A stretch of DNA of 64,000 nt from Brachypodius melanocephalos (taxonomy: Eukaryota; Chordata; Aves; Passeriformes; Pycnonotidae). The stretch covers positions 4,536,050 to 4,600,049 of the forward strand of contig VZSR01003803.1 in the NCBI GenBank assembly GCA_013398615.1, in the 5' to 3' direction. The notes beneath the pieces are model-generated. The model worked only from the letters and a program-made list of their open reading frames with translations, ran no database searches and had not been told where the DNA came from. Of this stretch, positions 14,401 through 27,478 are shown one piece after another; the first letter of the stretch is position 1, and each line of letters begins with the position of its first letter. Both the position numbers and the translations under genes were made by a program.

Positions 14401-17400
14401 ATCATCACAACATCATAACACTGTAAATACTTAAATTTCAAATACTGGCAGTCCTGCAGTTACTGCTTAACCAACAGAATTTGAATTTCAAATAGAAGGA
14501 TAATCCATAAGCCACAGAAGCTGCATCATTTTGCAGCAGATGCTGATAATCCTCATTTGTTTTATGACTGTACTGATTTGAGTGGATTATAAGGACAGCT
14601 CACTCAGAGAAAGCTTAGCCCAGCTGGATGTCATATCAAAACAGAGCAGGCACACGGATACACAGCTTTTACGCTTTGAGCTGTAATATTCAAAGGAGAC
14701 TATAAATTTTAAATTGTATTCATGTCTCAGATTGTTTTACTGGCTGCTATTATGAAAATACTTGTGCTTATCAGAACTGCAAAACATTATTTCTCAGGAC
14801 TTTGTGTATTTGTGTTAGTTTGTGCTTTTGACATCACTTTGTATCTAGTCTGTGCTATTTCTCTTGTAAAATCAGGGTGCCACTGTAGAGCAAATTATTT
14901 TACTTGTGCATTTCCTTTGGTCTTACATCTGAGATCTCCAAATGTAATTAAGTGTGCTGTCACCATTCCTGTCAATTTGCCAATATTGTTCTGATGTGCT
15001 ACTTCCAAAGCAAAGAGAAAGCAAACAACAGTTACGTAAGATATGAAAATAAGACAATGAAATAATTATCTGGGGGTAACTGATCACAGGTATGCAGCTA
15101 AAGGAGATTTCTAAATGAAACATAGGTCTAAATTTTACAAACTTTTTTCTCTTCTGCCTTCCTGTCTTTTTCTAGCTATGTACTACTTTCCAAATAACAG
15201 CTGCTTTCAATAACAAATCTTTTCAGTACGATCTTTGATAATTTAAGACTGCTGATAGAAAAGGTTTTGCATGGTAGTAGGGGATATGTAAACTCATAAG
15301 AATAAAGATAAGGCAATTTTATGACTGCTGTGCGTTGGTCAGTAAACTGCTGTTACATAACCAGAATATAAGGCTGTGCCAGTGCGCTGATTTCACTATG
15401 AAAGAACCGTAAGAAAAGCAAAGAGGCAGACAGTGTTGGCTTATCTGGTGACATACTTCTCAGAAAAATTCAAACACACTTTGCAGATAAGACTTCCCAG
15501 TGAGAATCTGACTGGTCTGAATTTTTAGGATTTCAGAATCCTATTTTTTACCTCTGTTAGAGTCTTGTGCCTGGTTATCTCTTTCATTGCTCCCTGAGGG
15601 AGCAGAAAACACCAGTACAGGAAACAAGGTTAATTTCAAGGTTAATCATCTCATTTGATACAAAAGGCTAAAGTGCTTGGTCTTTTTCCAGAAAAAAAAT
15701 ATGTAGTTGATTGAATAGTACCAGGCATCTCAGGAAGCATTTTCCTGTCTCATTTTCAACAAGAAGTGTTAGTCAGCCTCCAGTGCTCATGTCAGAGACA
15801 GAATTTTTCTTCTATCTTAAAGTAACCAATGTTGTGGGCATCCTCCCCAACTGTGGAATTCTGTGGTTCAAGTCTTATTCTTGACTTAAACTAGAAACTC
15901 AGGCTTCTTTATTTGCTGATCAAATCTGAATGCTCTGGCATCTGCATTGCAGTCTGCCTAAAGGTCACTACTCCTGGGATTGTTTCACAGGAAAAACCTG
16001 TACAGTCATTGCAGGAGAAAGGTAAATTGAGTCAGGTTTATTTTATAGTACAACTATTTAATGCTTTGTTAATAGAAATAGGTCATGCCACAGAAACCAT
16101 TATCCTCTACACCTCTCCCATAGTAGTCAGAAGAGTTATGATGCAGACACTTGTCTGGGTGTTGGTGTAGTACTAGCAATGAATGAAAATGTGCTTCTCC
16201 TCTACATCTTAGAAAGCAAATTGAAAGATCTGTGCAATCTTAACACCTACCACAATGCAATTATCTTATACCTGACAAATGTTATGCAAGGCTTGAGAAT
16301 TTTAGTGCCTTGTCTAAGGCTTGCAGGGTTTATTTCCAGATAAAGGGTAATAATGAGGACATTTTCTGTAGGTGTCTAGAGCCATTTCAAATGCTGTACA
16401 TCTGCATAGGACTGAGGGATATAATACAGGGATGGGGGAAACTTCTGCCAGTGAAGAATGGCTGCTGGGGGCCAGGCAGGACAAAAAGAGACATCTAAAG
16501 CAGAAATAGACCACTTGCATCCAGGTCATCCCTTAGTGACTGGAAAGGGTAGAGGATTATATCAGGAGTCTAGGACAGATAAGGAGTAAAGCAGTGCTCC
16601 AAAACTCTTTAACTTTCACGTTTTTCAAAATAAACATCCACAGGGGAAGTTTAATTTGCCTAATTATGAGCATCTAGTTCTATCTGAGATGCCCAAGGGT
16701 ATCCCACCCAACTTCCAACTGCTGTTTTAGTGGGAATCACTAAATCCTGTGTCACATATTGCAGTTCTGTGAAGATGTCCTGGTTATCTACAATAAACAC
16801 ATACACACTTGCATACAAAACTTCCATATGGATGACTTACCTGTAGCTGAAGTCGTAAGTCACCCATGAATTGAAAAACTCTAATTGACAGATGAAGCCA
16901 AAGGTATAATGTGACAGATATTTGTGAGCTTGCATTATATAATATGCATTTGTGTTGTAATCCTCTCTTTTAGTAGACAAATATGTATACTGTAAAATTA
17001 CTGACTTAATTTGGAATCTATTTTAGTAGATACAAGGGAAAGATAACATTTTTTAATTAATATTTCCCAAAATTTGTTTAATATTTGCTGCATTACCCAA
17101 ATTATTGTTACTGCAGTTTGGAGCTGTGATATTGTCCCATAAATGTCATTGAAATGGTGCTGATTTATACCTTTGGAGAATATTGTTTTCAGGGTCTAAT
17201 TCTGTTAGACTCTCTTAGGTCTTGTTCATATGACAGTGATCCCAAGGGCATCAAGAATAGGTACATCAAAGTAAAGGTGACTTAGGATTAACATGGCATG
17301 TAAATGTCTACAAAATAGATGTCAGTGTCTGATTAATGACTCTCTTACTATTAATTTGAAAAGAGGGAAAACATTAGCCATGACAACCTTAAAAAACCCA

Positions 17401-17825
17401 GTGAGAACAATTACACTAAAATACAAAATGATGCCCTATATCTGGCCCAAAGGGACTAGTTGAAACTATCTCATCTCTAGAGTAGATGAGTCTGTCCATG
17501 ACATCCACTTACAGAAATTTAAGACCTTGATTCATTTTGGAAGTTCTGTCAATCACAGTAATAATGTTTCAAAAACGTCCTGGTGAAAAGTGCTACCATT
17601 GCATTAGTTATGAGGACAGTCAATCCTATAGATTGTATAAGAAATACCCAGTCTTAATAGCCCTCACCATGCTGAGGTGAAACCAAACTCATGACTCTGC
17701 CAAATGTGTACCTCTCCCACTCCCCATTTTTCTCTCTCCCTGTGCCTCAATTGCTGGAAGAAGATGTGTGACAATTGTGAACAGAGGAAGGATGGTGGAA
17801 GCAGTGTTCTTACTCCTTTACTCAC
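8466..17825. other. Intronic sequence, nothing recognised
   Basis: The longest stretch with no identifiable repeat. The largest ORF has 102 codons (12535-12843, plus), is overlapped by another frame and has no motif. A slightly CpG-richer patch near 12010-12130 has no coding frame I can support. Confidence 0.55.
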
Positions 17826-18207
17826 TGTTGCAATAGGACAAAAAAGGACGGGGCAGGGTGAGGCCGAGGTCAGCAGGAATGTTCTCTGTTCTCTGTTTTC
17901 TGTTCTCTGTTCTCGTTATTTCAAATTTCTGACTCCAATATATACAACTGTACAGAATAGCAAGAGATTGGTCCAAGGTGTCGCCACCCTTTCAATCTCT
18001 TTGGTGAACATCATCATCACTCAAGAAGCTCCTCCTAGAGGAGGAAAATGCAAACATCTCTTTGTTTACAAGAGAAAGTGTGAGAACTCTGCTCCAAGTT
18101 CTATAAACATCAGAAAGCATATGAAAACATCAGAAGGCAAAGTAAAACATGCAAAACCAAGGGCGACAACCCACAAGCATTTTCTTGGTGACACTGGTCA
18201 AAAGCCA
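17826..18207 (-). mobile_element. Candidate solo LTR, family not recognised
   Basis: In minus-strand order there is CCAAT (17967-17971), TATATA (17939-17944), a one-base variant of the polyadenylation signal, AATAAC (17915-17920), then a heptamer array and an end ATTGCAACA at 17826. This resembles the layout at 39.3 kb. TCAC flanks both sides (17822-17825 and 18208-18211), giving TG...CA ends and a 4-bp duplication. Boundaries were picked by eye, so a chance TSD match is possible. A 174-codon plus-strand ORF (17704-18228) crosses it and resembles no protein I know. Confidence 0.38.
17881..17914 (+). repeat. Heptamer tandem repeat, GTTCTCT
   Basis: Nearly five copies of GTTCTCT lie head to tail, with one substitution in the third copy and the last cut by one base. 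It sits between the polyadenylation-like signal and the proposed end of the 17.8-kb LTR candidate. Confidence 0.85.
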
Positions 18208-19439
18208 TCACCACTAGTGCAGGAATGAGGGCAACAGAGATGGGTGCAGTGTTTCATTATCTGTGCTGCAGTGCTCACATGAGTAAAACTCTTGTGCAAC
18301 TGCAAGATTTAATGTATCCTATAATTACCATGCACCCTGCACCTTAACAACCGAAAATAAGAGACGAGAGTTTTGTCTACACTAATCTGTGCAGAAATCA
18401 CCCATGTGTATAGATACAAGTAGAGTTTGAATGCTTTCCCTCAGAGAAATGCTACTATAGAGAAAATTCTTTGCCTACTGATTCCTGGAAACATATCCAG
18501 CCCTTTCTGCCCCAAGTTCACAGATGTAAAAAACAAGAAGCCACTATTGCCTTTTTTTTGTGGTAAAAAATCTGTAGTGCAATTTTTTTTAATGATGTGT
18601 CAACCAGCCTGTGATTTAACACTTCACTTTAACTTATCCAAGAACCATTTTAACAGCTATGAATTGCTGTACAACAGTGATTTTGATATTTTCTAAAGAT
18701 CTACAGATTACCATACCCCAAAATATTTCAAAAACAGTTTCTTATTCATTTTTTCTTCTAAAATCTCACTCAGTTCCAGATGCTTTTGCACCAAATAAGT
18801 GAAAAGCAAAGAACCTTGTACTGAACTCTCATTTTTCAAACAGAAGGTTCAGATTTGATGTCATCATATTCTTACTCTAAGGTTAAGAAATTGCTCATTT
18901 AGAGAATTGCTTATATAAACTCCAACCATATTCTGTTCTTCCAGGGTTCCAAAACTGAATTCATTTGTTTGGCTATCATCTTGTGAAAGAAGTAAAGATG
19001 GTAAAAATGGCTGATTTTTTTGTTTTGGTTTGGTTTGTTTTAGCCAAAGAGAAAGCAAAGATGCTACTGTGTTTCAGAAATGCATAAGGTGCTTCTGTTT
19101 TATTTTGTAAACACTCTATAAGTTTACATGTATAAAGTAAGATATTTATAAAGATTAGTAGATAAGCCAAAGAATTACTTAGTAAGGTTATATTAATGAA
19201 TCTGATGCATAATACTCTATTTTTCTATGTGATAAATCAGTGTCTCCCATTAATTTGTTTCTATATTCTTCATTCTTAAAGGACACCTGCCCAAGCCTTA
19301 GATGTGTCACAGCAGCACAAGGACACCCTGAAATAACTGTAGTGTCTAAATCTAGAAAACTGTGTATCAGCATAGTCACTACATGTCTTAATAAAAAAGT
19401 TTATTTACATATTTTTTTAAGTTCTGATCCCTTTAAGTT
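18208..19439. other. Intronic sequence, nothing recognised
   Basis: A/T-rich with homopolymer runs. The ORFs (up to 89 codons at 18427-18696) are Phe-, Ser- and Lys-rich chance frames. Confidence 0.55.
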
Positions 19440-19910
19440 CTGAAAGACTGCAATACGATCTCTCCAGAGTAATTTTTTGTGAGAGGTGTTCCAGCCTCTG
19501 ACAATTTTTTGTGGTTCTCTGGACTCGCTCTGACAGGTCCATGTCGTTCTTATATTGAGGACCCCAGAGCTGGATGCAGCACTGCAGGTGGGGTCTTATG
19601 AGGACAGAGTAGAGGAACAGAAGCCCCTCCCTGCCCTGCTGCCCACGCTGCTTTTGATGCAGCCCAGGGCGTGGTTGGCTTTCTAGGCTGTGAGTGTACA
19701 CTGCTGAGTCATGTCCAGTTTTTAATCCACCAGTATCCCCATATCCTTCTTGTCAGAGCTGCTCTCAATCCCTTCATCCTGTAGCCTGTATCAATATGTG
19801 GGGTTGCCCCAGCCCAGGTGCAGAACCTTGTACTTTGCTTTGTTGAACATTGTAAATTTTGCATGGGTTTATTTTTCTAGCCTGTCAAGCCTGTTAAGCT
19901 GATTATTGCC
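19440..19910 (-). mobile_element. CR1 LINE fragment, ORF2 region
   Basis: The minus-strand translation of 19417-19701 contains LIRPHLQCCIQLWGPQYKND and then DLSERVQRTTKN, which is the conserved end of CR1 reverse transcriptase. The preceding part (19702-19910) matches the upstream CR1 segment that normally encodes the KVLHLG and LNM motifs. It is broken by substitutions and carries no 3' UTR. Confidence 0.85.
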
Positions 19911-21104
19911 AAGAAGGGACCACAGAAAAAAAACAGCAGGGAATGAAAGTCAAGATGTAATGAGATACTCTCCTGTGGGAATGAGCTTGGAGGACAGATG
20001 ACCACCTCTCAATTTCTCCTTATCTAAGGACAGATATGCAATAACCACTTTCCTTTCTAAAAGTTGTTTGGGAAGAGAGAGATGGCAAGTATAAGGAGGA
20101 AGAACAACCATAACCAAAAAGAAAGAAAGAATATAGGAGACATAGACAGAGACATAGGCTATGCCAAACAGAGGCATGGGAATGATGGGAATAAAGGAGT
20201 ACGCAACAGAATATGGATGTGGAACAACATACTTTGAGGGACAGCAAAGGGAGATGTACCAGCAGGATCAACACAGGGAATGGGATCCAAGTATGAGACT
20301 GACATGCTGGCAGAGGGCCACTTTGAGGTTTTTTTACACATTATCAGTGTAAACCAAGCAGGACCAGATCAGCTAAAGGCATACTACATCGTGTGTAGAA
20401 AATCTCCAAAGAAACAATGAAAAAGTTACTCCTGGTTCCTGCCCAACAACAGATACATGATGAAAAATGCCGAACTTCATGAGTAAATCTTTCTCACCAA
20501 GTTCTGCAGATCAGGAAGACATTTTTGCTTCTATTTTTCCCCAAATGTCATTTTGAAATTATTCCTTTTTTTGTTTCTCTGGACTGCATTCCTGGAAAGT
20601 TTGGATTGCAAGTATAGGGTTTGTGCATTAAAATTTTCTATGGCGTTGCCCAGGGAAACTGTGCTTTGTATGTCATGTTCAATGACATGCCAATAAAAGC
20701 CTTCAGAAAAGCAGAGTAATCACCTCTAATCTTTCCTCAGTTCTCATGCAGTGCTGCCTAAATGTGAAAATTTGCTAGTTTTATTTGAAAATGGGGAAAA
20801 AAAATTTAGATCTGAAAAAGAAAAATCCACCTGAACCACAACTCTTCAAGGCACATGAAAATAACAACAATTTTTCTTTGAGTTGGAGACAGAATGGTTG
20901 TTATTAGCCACTGAAGTAATAAAAGGTGATGGCTCAGTTTAATATATTTTCTTTAAAAATATTTATCAATTATTTTGATTTTAAAATATTGATTCAAGTC
21001 CAAATATATGTAACCTTACAATTTAGCTTTATGTAAATGAAAATGTGATTATTTCAAATTGATAGAATACAACACCCTGAACTCAAACCATATACACTAA
21101 AATC

Positions 21105-21252
21105 AGAGAGTTATGAAATATTCTGAGTTGGAAGGGACCCACAAGGACCATTGAGTTCAACTCCTGACTCTGCACAAAGCAACCTAAAAGTTAATCTATA
21201 TATCTAAGGTTGTTCAAACACTTTTTGAATACCACTGGGCTTGAAGCTGACT
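21105..21252 (-). mobile_element. CR1 LINE fragment, 3' UTR
   Basis: GAGTTGGAAGGGACCCACAA followed by a CATTGAGTTCAACTCCT block is the antisense of a common CR1 3' UTR. Similarity fades near 21250 in GGGCTTGAAGC. Confidence 0.78.
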
Positions 21253-22177
21253 TAAAAATTAAAGGCTTATTAAAGAATGGTTCTTCAGGTTGGTTCGTAA
21301 GGTGTTAAGACTTTTTTTTTTTATCTTTGCTTTCATCTCCTTGTACCATATATCTTACTAGGATTCCCTACAATTGTGTGAATTCCAGCTTTTTAGAGAC
21401 ATACACAACAGATCTAAAACCTCTAGGAAATGCATCCGAGGCACATAGCTGTAACTCAAGATGTGAAGCACAAGTACCTTGAAAGACAAAGGGTTAAGTT
21501 ATCCTCTGTAGTTGTTTCTGTACTGCAGTATAAGAGAGGTAAGATCATTCAATTTTACTGCCTAAATGCTAATATGAATGTAGGCTGGTGTGTGTTCAGA
21601 CCATGACAACCAGCACTGTCAGGCACAGCCAATCCACAAGTATGGCCCATTCTGGAAAGCAATGTGGTTGTTTCCATGCTGTCTGGGGAGAGGGATAATT
21701 GGTCTGTGTTTACACAAACCGTGCAGTCTAGTGAGCTCCAAAGCCAAGGAATGGTCCCTAAGTCCTTTTATTCATTAGTCTAGATGTTTCTTGCATGTCT
21801 CATCTGTTTGCCACTGGCTGCACAGATGGTGGCTCTGTGTCTAGGGCAGGCCCCCCAGGTAAGAGTACAGTGATGGATGGAGTCAGGATGAGCCAAAGTG
21901 AAAAGCACAGTGGCAATAATGATGTGTTGCTCCTTCATCTTAGGAACAGATGCCAAGAAACTGAATTTATAAGAGTACCTCTCACCCAGCTGTGCTTTGC
22001 TTAAAAAGCTCAGATGAATGTGATATCTGTCACATCTCCCAATATCACTAAACACGATTTATTGGCCCCAGTTGGAAACATGGCTGTTTGTTCTAAAGGT
22101 TGTTGCTGTCCCATGAAATTTCTGTAGTAGTGCAAGCCTACAGTTTTTGTATGGGGCTCATAAGTCATCAATATCAT

Positions 22178-22200
22178 TACAAACTAAATTTTAGTTTGTA
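22178..22200. repeat. Perfect 11-bp inverted repeat with 1-base centre
   Basis: TACAAACTAAA, one T, then TTTAGTTTGTA. The arms are exact reverse complements. It directly abuts the minisatellite at 22201. Confidence 0.9.
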
Positions 22201-22254
22201 TATACAAGGATCCTTGTGTATACAAGGATTTCTGTGTGTGCAAGGATCATTGTG
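22201..22254. repeat. 18-bp minisatellite, three copies
   Basis: The units are TATACAAGGATCCTTGTG, TATACAAGGATTTCTGTG and TGTGCAAGGATCATTGTG. The first holds a perfect 14-bp palindrome, ACAAGGATCCTTGT. A partial TGTATACA follows. Confidence 0.88.
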
Positions 22255-24456
22255 TGTATACATGAACTAAATGTGATTTTTCTGTGCTGGAGACTTACAT
22301 GGCCATTTATCATTTACTCACCTCTGTATAATGCAATTATTTTGTCTCTCCAGCATGTATATGTGTGTGTGCCTATTTTATCATGGATTCTTTAGCAACC
22401 AAAATAACAGATTTCTGTCCCTATCTTCTCTTCATTCTGAATTTCTTCTAGGTTTCAGCATTCTCCATTAATGCCTCTCAACTTCTTGTCTCTTAATATT
22501 CTGCATTTCTTCTTCTCCTAAGGAGATCTAGGCTTGGATTTCCTTGTTTTTTTCATTGATGACAATGAACATAATAACTACGGTCACCTTAGGAAAATAT
22601 TCTTGGTTTAGTGGTGTGTACCAGATGAAAATAATATGGAAGATATTTGCTGCCATTCCCAAGGCTGATACTGTTTGAAGACGATTTTGCTGCTCACGGA
22701 CTGCAATGTTTTGGTTTTTACATGAAGATACAGAGGCCAAAGCCTTTAGATTTAAACTTTATCATTCATTATATTATTTCTTGTGTATATTTATGTGTAT
22801 AGAAAAACATGCAGTCTGATAGTGATAACAAAAGGGCTTCATTCAAGTTCCACAGGGAACCTCAGAACAAAGAATCTAGTCCCTCCCAAGACCACAGCAT
22901 TCACACATCAGACAGTGCACTCCAGAAGCTGGTTTTTCTAATATATACACCCAATAAACAAAATAATTAAACAGGAATCCAGCATTTGATGTCTTATTTA
23001 CCTAAACATTAAGTGCCACTCTGTCAGCAGTAACACAGATTGAAGCTTTTTTCTTACAGATTACTTTCATTTTTTTTTTTTACAGATAATTTTTATTTCC
23101 TCACACCGGAATGAAAGCCTCATTCTTGTTCCTGGCAGAAATATCTTGCCCAAAAGTCCTTTTCAAAGGGGTGACAAACTTAAAATATGTCTTTCATTTA
23201 AAGACATATTTCAAACACTAAATTTTTTTACATCCTTCTCTACATTCAAAGAGGTTCTACCATCTGTCTTGGTAATTCAGAGAGGAGGCCTGAAATGTCT
23301 CTGTGGCTGCTTATAGCCTTTCTCTGTGATAATTAGCAGAACTACTACCAGAGCAGTTTACTACTTGGTGTGAGTAAAAGCATCAGAATCTGTCCTGGAT
23401 TGCTATCTCCTACAAATTATCTGTCTTCCTGAAAAAGATCTTCAGAAAACAAAGAAGTCAAGCACTGCTCTTAGCAGAGAGAAGATAACTAAAACAATTG
23501 GTAGCTCCTTGGTGCTTGAAGTGCCAGTGAAAGCAGTAACATAGGACAGAATGTTCACCTTCTATTAATGTTTTCCTGCACCGTGGTGTCATGGACAATG
23601 GCAAGAATTAATGCAGACTGTATCCTGTAGGTCTGCCTGTGCTGACTACCTCTGGATTTTCTGGAGCTGGCACTGGAATCCTGAACAATTTCATAACTCA
23701 GCTGAAGGTAGTATCTCTTTCCATGCAGCCAATATAAAACCTAGAGAGACTTTCTAGTTACTGGACAGTTATTGGCATAAATCCAAACATACTTATCATG
23801 CATGCTTTATAAATTCAATTTTACAGTGCTGACGTTAAGCAAGGTGATAAAAGATTTGATTTTTATTCTGCTTAAAAAAAAAGAAGATTGCTGGTACTAG
23901 TTTTCGTTTAAAAGTGGAGTAATCTGCAAATTGGTGATTTATTTGAATCTTAACTTGAGTTCAGCTTTATTGCCTGACTTTCAGTTCACTCCTGCAGCAT
24001 AGTCTGAAAATCTTATTGTTCAGTTAGTCCTGATGTCATTTTGAATGCCAGTCCAGATATACACAAAGGCAGCTCTATGTGAGCAGGTGGTGGGCCTTGG
24101 CTGTAGATCACAGAAATGCAGGAAAAGAAACATATACAAGAGACTTTTGGCATCCTGCTGGTTTATTCCATATTATGTTTTATTCACCTCTGTATCAGAT
24201 GGATGCTCTTTTTTCATCCACAGTTTTCAGTGTGCTTGGAGTTTGCAGTGAGGCTTACTCAGCTGTGGCCAACTAGGGATTTTGTGACAATAACATGGGT
24301 AGCTTCTCCAATAACACAGCAGAGAAGCTGGAAGGTTCCCAGCTTCTCTAATGCCTTGGCATCACTACATGTTACCTCTATATGGCTGTATCTATAATGG
24401 CAAATAAAGCAACACTAGAGACTTTGCTGGATCTGAAGCCTAGAGTGCAAACTACT

Positions 24457-24999
24457 TGTCCCAGGGTTACTTTATGATGTTGTATCCCCATTTGTTCTGT
24501 TTATGCTGGATATTAAGTTCTGTACCTTTAAGACAGGTTCCAAGAGAAAAGTAGGGGAGAAGAAGCATGATTTTAGTTAGGGTTTTTTTGCTAGCTGATA
24601 CAGAGGAGTTCTCTAGACTGTGTTTATTCTTTTTCTTGGAACCGATCAGCCCTGCTTTGGACCAAAAACCCAGAAAAACACTGGGGGAGCTCACGCCTGT
24701 GGCCCACCAGGGCCCAGGACACTGCATTTTCCAGCACAGGAGGGAGCTGAGCTACACCCCACGAAAAGGACTCTGTCTGAGTTTGCCATCTCTTCAGAAC
24801 AACGAGAAACCTCTCACTGTTTAATATTATTAATTTTTCCATATTTGTGAGTATTTTTCTTGTTAAATAAACACTTTATTCCACTTCTCTCAAAGGAGGT
24901 TTATCATCTGAATAGACTGGGGGAGGTGCTGCTTGAATTTGCTTTCTGTAGGAGACTTCTTTGGAGATATCCTCTCTAAATTTGTCCCAAACCAGGACA
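24457..24999 (+). mobile_element. Solo LTR of an avian endogenous retrovirus
   Basis: I recognise a widespread bird LTR by its ordered blocks: CCATTTGTTCTG and a CTTTAAGACAGGTTCC block near 24520-24545, GGGGGAGCTCACGCC and TTTTCCAGCACAGG in the middle, TTGTTAAATAAACA with AATAAA at 24866-24871, CCACTTCTCTCAAAGGA, and the terminus CCCAAACCAGGACA. The right end at 24999 is well placed. The left end is uncertain; TG occurs at 24457, 24475 and 24478, and I see no convincing target duplication. No retroviral coding sequence adjoins it. It is antisense to GRM5. Confidence 0.8.
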
Positions 25000-27030
25000 C
25001 CAGTCATGTTCAAGATAGACAGACCTTTTTCCTGGGTCCTCTCTGAGATCCATGCAAGAATTCTAATATATAATTATTATTTTTGTCATCAAGAAAAATT
25101 CTTCATATAAGACATGTAAATAATAACAATTCCAACTTAGGCACATCACTTAATGCTCCATTTAGAAAAGATAAATCCAGGCCACAGATATCTACTTTCT
25201 GAGAGAAAATGAAGATGTTGCTTTGCTTCAGGTGAGGATCAATGACAACTACATGACCACTATTAAATGACAGAAAGCACGTTAATAAAACCATGTTCTC
25301 ACAAGCCAGTTAGAGGCAAACTGAAAGGTGCAGACAAGTCATGGCACTGTATGACATTGCTAGCCTTATTAAAAACTACTAATTTTCTTGTGTCTCATCA
25401 TTGGGGTTTCTGGTGGTTTCTCCTTTTCCTAATTCTTACCCTATTTATTATTATATCTCTAACATTCTACTGTATTTTCTTATCTGAAACTTGAGTTTTA
25501 CATATCTATTTGTTAATTTTAAGTTATGCAAAATCAAGTTAGTGTGATGACATGAAGAATCATGTGTTCAAGTGAAACAGAAGGTTGAAAGTTTTGTGCT
25601 CTGGTTTTTATCCTAATTTTAGAAGGGTCTGAATCATCCAGGAAAAAAAAAAAGGATTTGTTTTGGCAATATTTTTATGGTGGTATGGTGTGTAAAACTA
25701 TATTCTGTGATTATTAAATGGTGTTCAAAGTGTTATCCTAAGATACAGAGGAACCAATTCTTCCAGTTGCAGAAAGGTGTAGATAAGAAAATGTGTGCCT
25801 TCAATCAGCATTTGAGAACACTGATCTTCCAGAATTGGAGGTTTTTACACAGTAGAGAATCTAGTTCTGGAATCACCCAGCAAGACACACATTACCTTTT
25901 CACAGGAAAATGTGTTTGACTTGAGGATTATCATAGTGTGAAATTATAAAATTATAAATTGAAATTGAAACCAGAAAAATTCTTATCAGAATAAACATCA
26001 CCTTTTGTTCAGCTTCTTTCTCTGAGAGTAAAATGAATACAGGGAAAAGGAATTTAAAACATGTTGCAATTTGAAAGAAAAGATAGGGTTTTTTTCTATC
26101 TACCCAAAAAGCAATTGCAAGATTCACTGCATAGGCTGGCAAAATCCAGACTGAGAGACCAGATATGGAAATTTTGCCAGTGGCAAAGGAGGCAAAATGA
26201 CATTGTACTCTACAAAAGGTCAGTGAGTGAAGAGTTGAAGTGCTTGGTGCTTGAATAGGATGAGATGTTCTGACATTATGCTGATTCAATAACCTTTTAG
26301 TGGGTAGCTGGCTCAAATAATGCTTATGTTGTTAGCATATTGCTGTGTTTTACTTATCTGTGCTCTTGTTTTCCCTGTAACTTTCAGTTTTTAAAGAAGG
26401 CTGCATTGCTACCTTTGTGGTGCAAGTCATCAAGGAAAGAGCTGTTACAAGTACCAAATGTTAGCCTTCTGCTATAAACTTTTCATAGATAAAACACATT
26501 TTTTGAGGTACTATTTCTAAGAGTTTTCAAATTATTTCTTTAAGCTCTGGGAAAAAAAACCCATGTTTTGCATGTTGTATGCCCACATTACTTTTGCATC
26601 CCATTCAGAAGAGGGCTTCATATTAACCTTCTACATTCTTTGTGAAAAATAAAGATAAAATTGCTCTTTGTGGCACTAGTGCATCTCTGGAATGGAAGTA
26701 TCTGTGCCTTTACTAAGCTATATAAGCAAAAGCACAATTTGGCCTACAATTTGACATGTGTTTTGGAATAAGAGTGATTATACAAATGGAAATGCTTGTG
26801 ATTGTAATTGTCAATGGCAGTACTAGTATGGCAAGAAGAAAAAACAATAAAGTAGTTTGTATATACAACCTGATTTCTGCTGACATACAGCTCTTTCTAT
26901 TCCAGCTTGTGGTTAATTCTCATGCATCTACAATTTTGCATATTTTTTTTATGAAGTACCAAATGATAAGTCTTATATGGATGCCCACTCTCATACTCAT
27001 TACTTTAATATGATGATCTGAAATAAGGGC
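25000..27030. other. Intronic sequence up to the first gap
   Basis: A 138-codon minus ORF (25900-26316) is Phe-, Ile- and Ser-rich, matches no family I know and lies in plain A/T-rich DNA. I read it as chance. Confidence 0.55.
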
Positions 27031-27478
27031 NNNNNNNNNNNNNNNNNNNNNNNNNNNNNNNNNNNNNNNNNNNNNNNNNNNNNNNNNNNNNNNNNNNNNN
27101 NNNNNNNNNNNNNNNNNNNNNNNNNNNNNNNNNNNNNNNNNNNNNNNNNNNNNNNNNNNNNNNNNNNNNNNNNNNNNNNNNNNNNNNNNNNNNNNNNNNN
27201 NNNNNNNNNNNNNNNNNNNNNNNNNNNNNNNNNNNNNNNNNNNNNNNNNNNNNNNNNNNNNNNNNNNNNNNNNNNNNNNNNNNNNNNNNNNNNNNNNNNN
27301 NNNNNNNNNNNNNNNNNNNNNNNNNNNNNNNNNNNNNNNNNNNNNNNNNNNNNNNNNNNNNNNNNNNNNNNNNNNNNNNNNNNNNNNNNNNNNNNNNNNN
27401 NNNNNNNNNNNNNNNNNNNNNNNNNNNNNNNNNNNNNNNNNNNNNNNNNNNNNNNNNNNNNNNNNNNNNNNNNNNNNN
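27031..27478. other. Assembly gap (448 N)
   Basis: Unresolved bases. The content is unknown, and the given size may be an estimate. Confidence 0.99.

Larger units (their letters stand above)
19911..24456. other. Intronic sequence with a CR1 piece and a repeat cluster
   Basis: Outside the CR1 fragment at 21.1 kb and the palindrome and minisatellite at 22.2 kb, I see no recognisable element. Overlapping short ORFs at 20.0-20.3 and 24.0-24.4 kb lack motifs. Confidence 0.5.

Noticed and set aside
17704..18228. 174-codon plus-strand ORF, the longest in the window
   Set aside because: It contains a heptamer-repeat translation, has no domain or splice context and overlaps a likely LTR.
25900..26316. 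138-codon minus-strand ORF
   Set aside because: A/T-driven composition, no recognisable family, no conserved neighbours or splice signals that I can defend.
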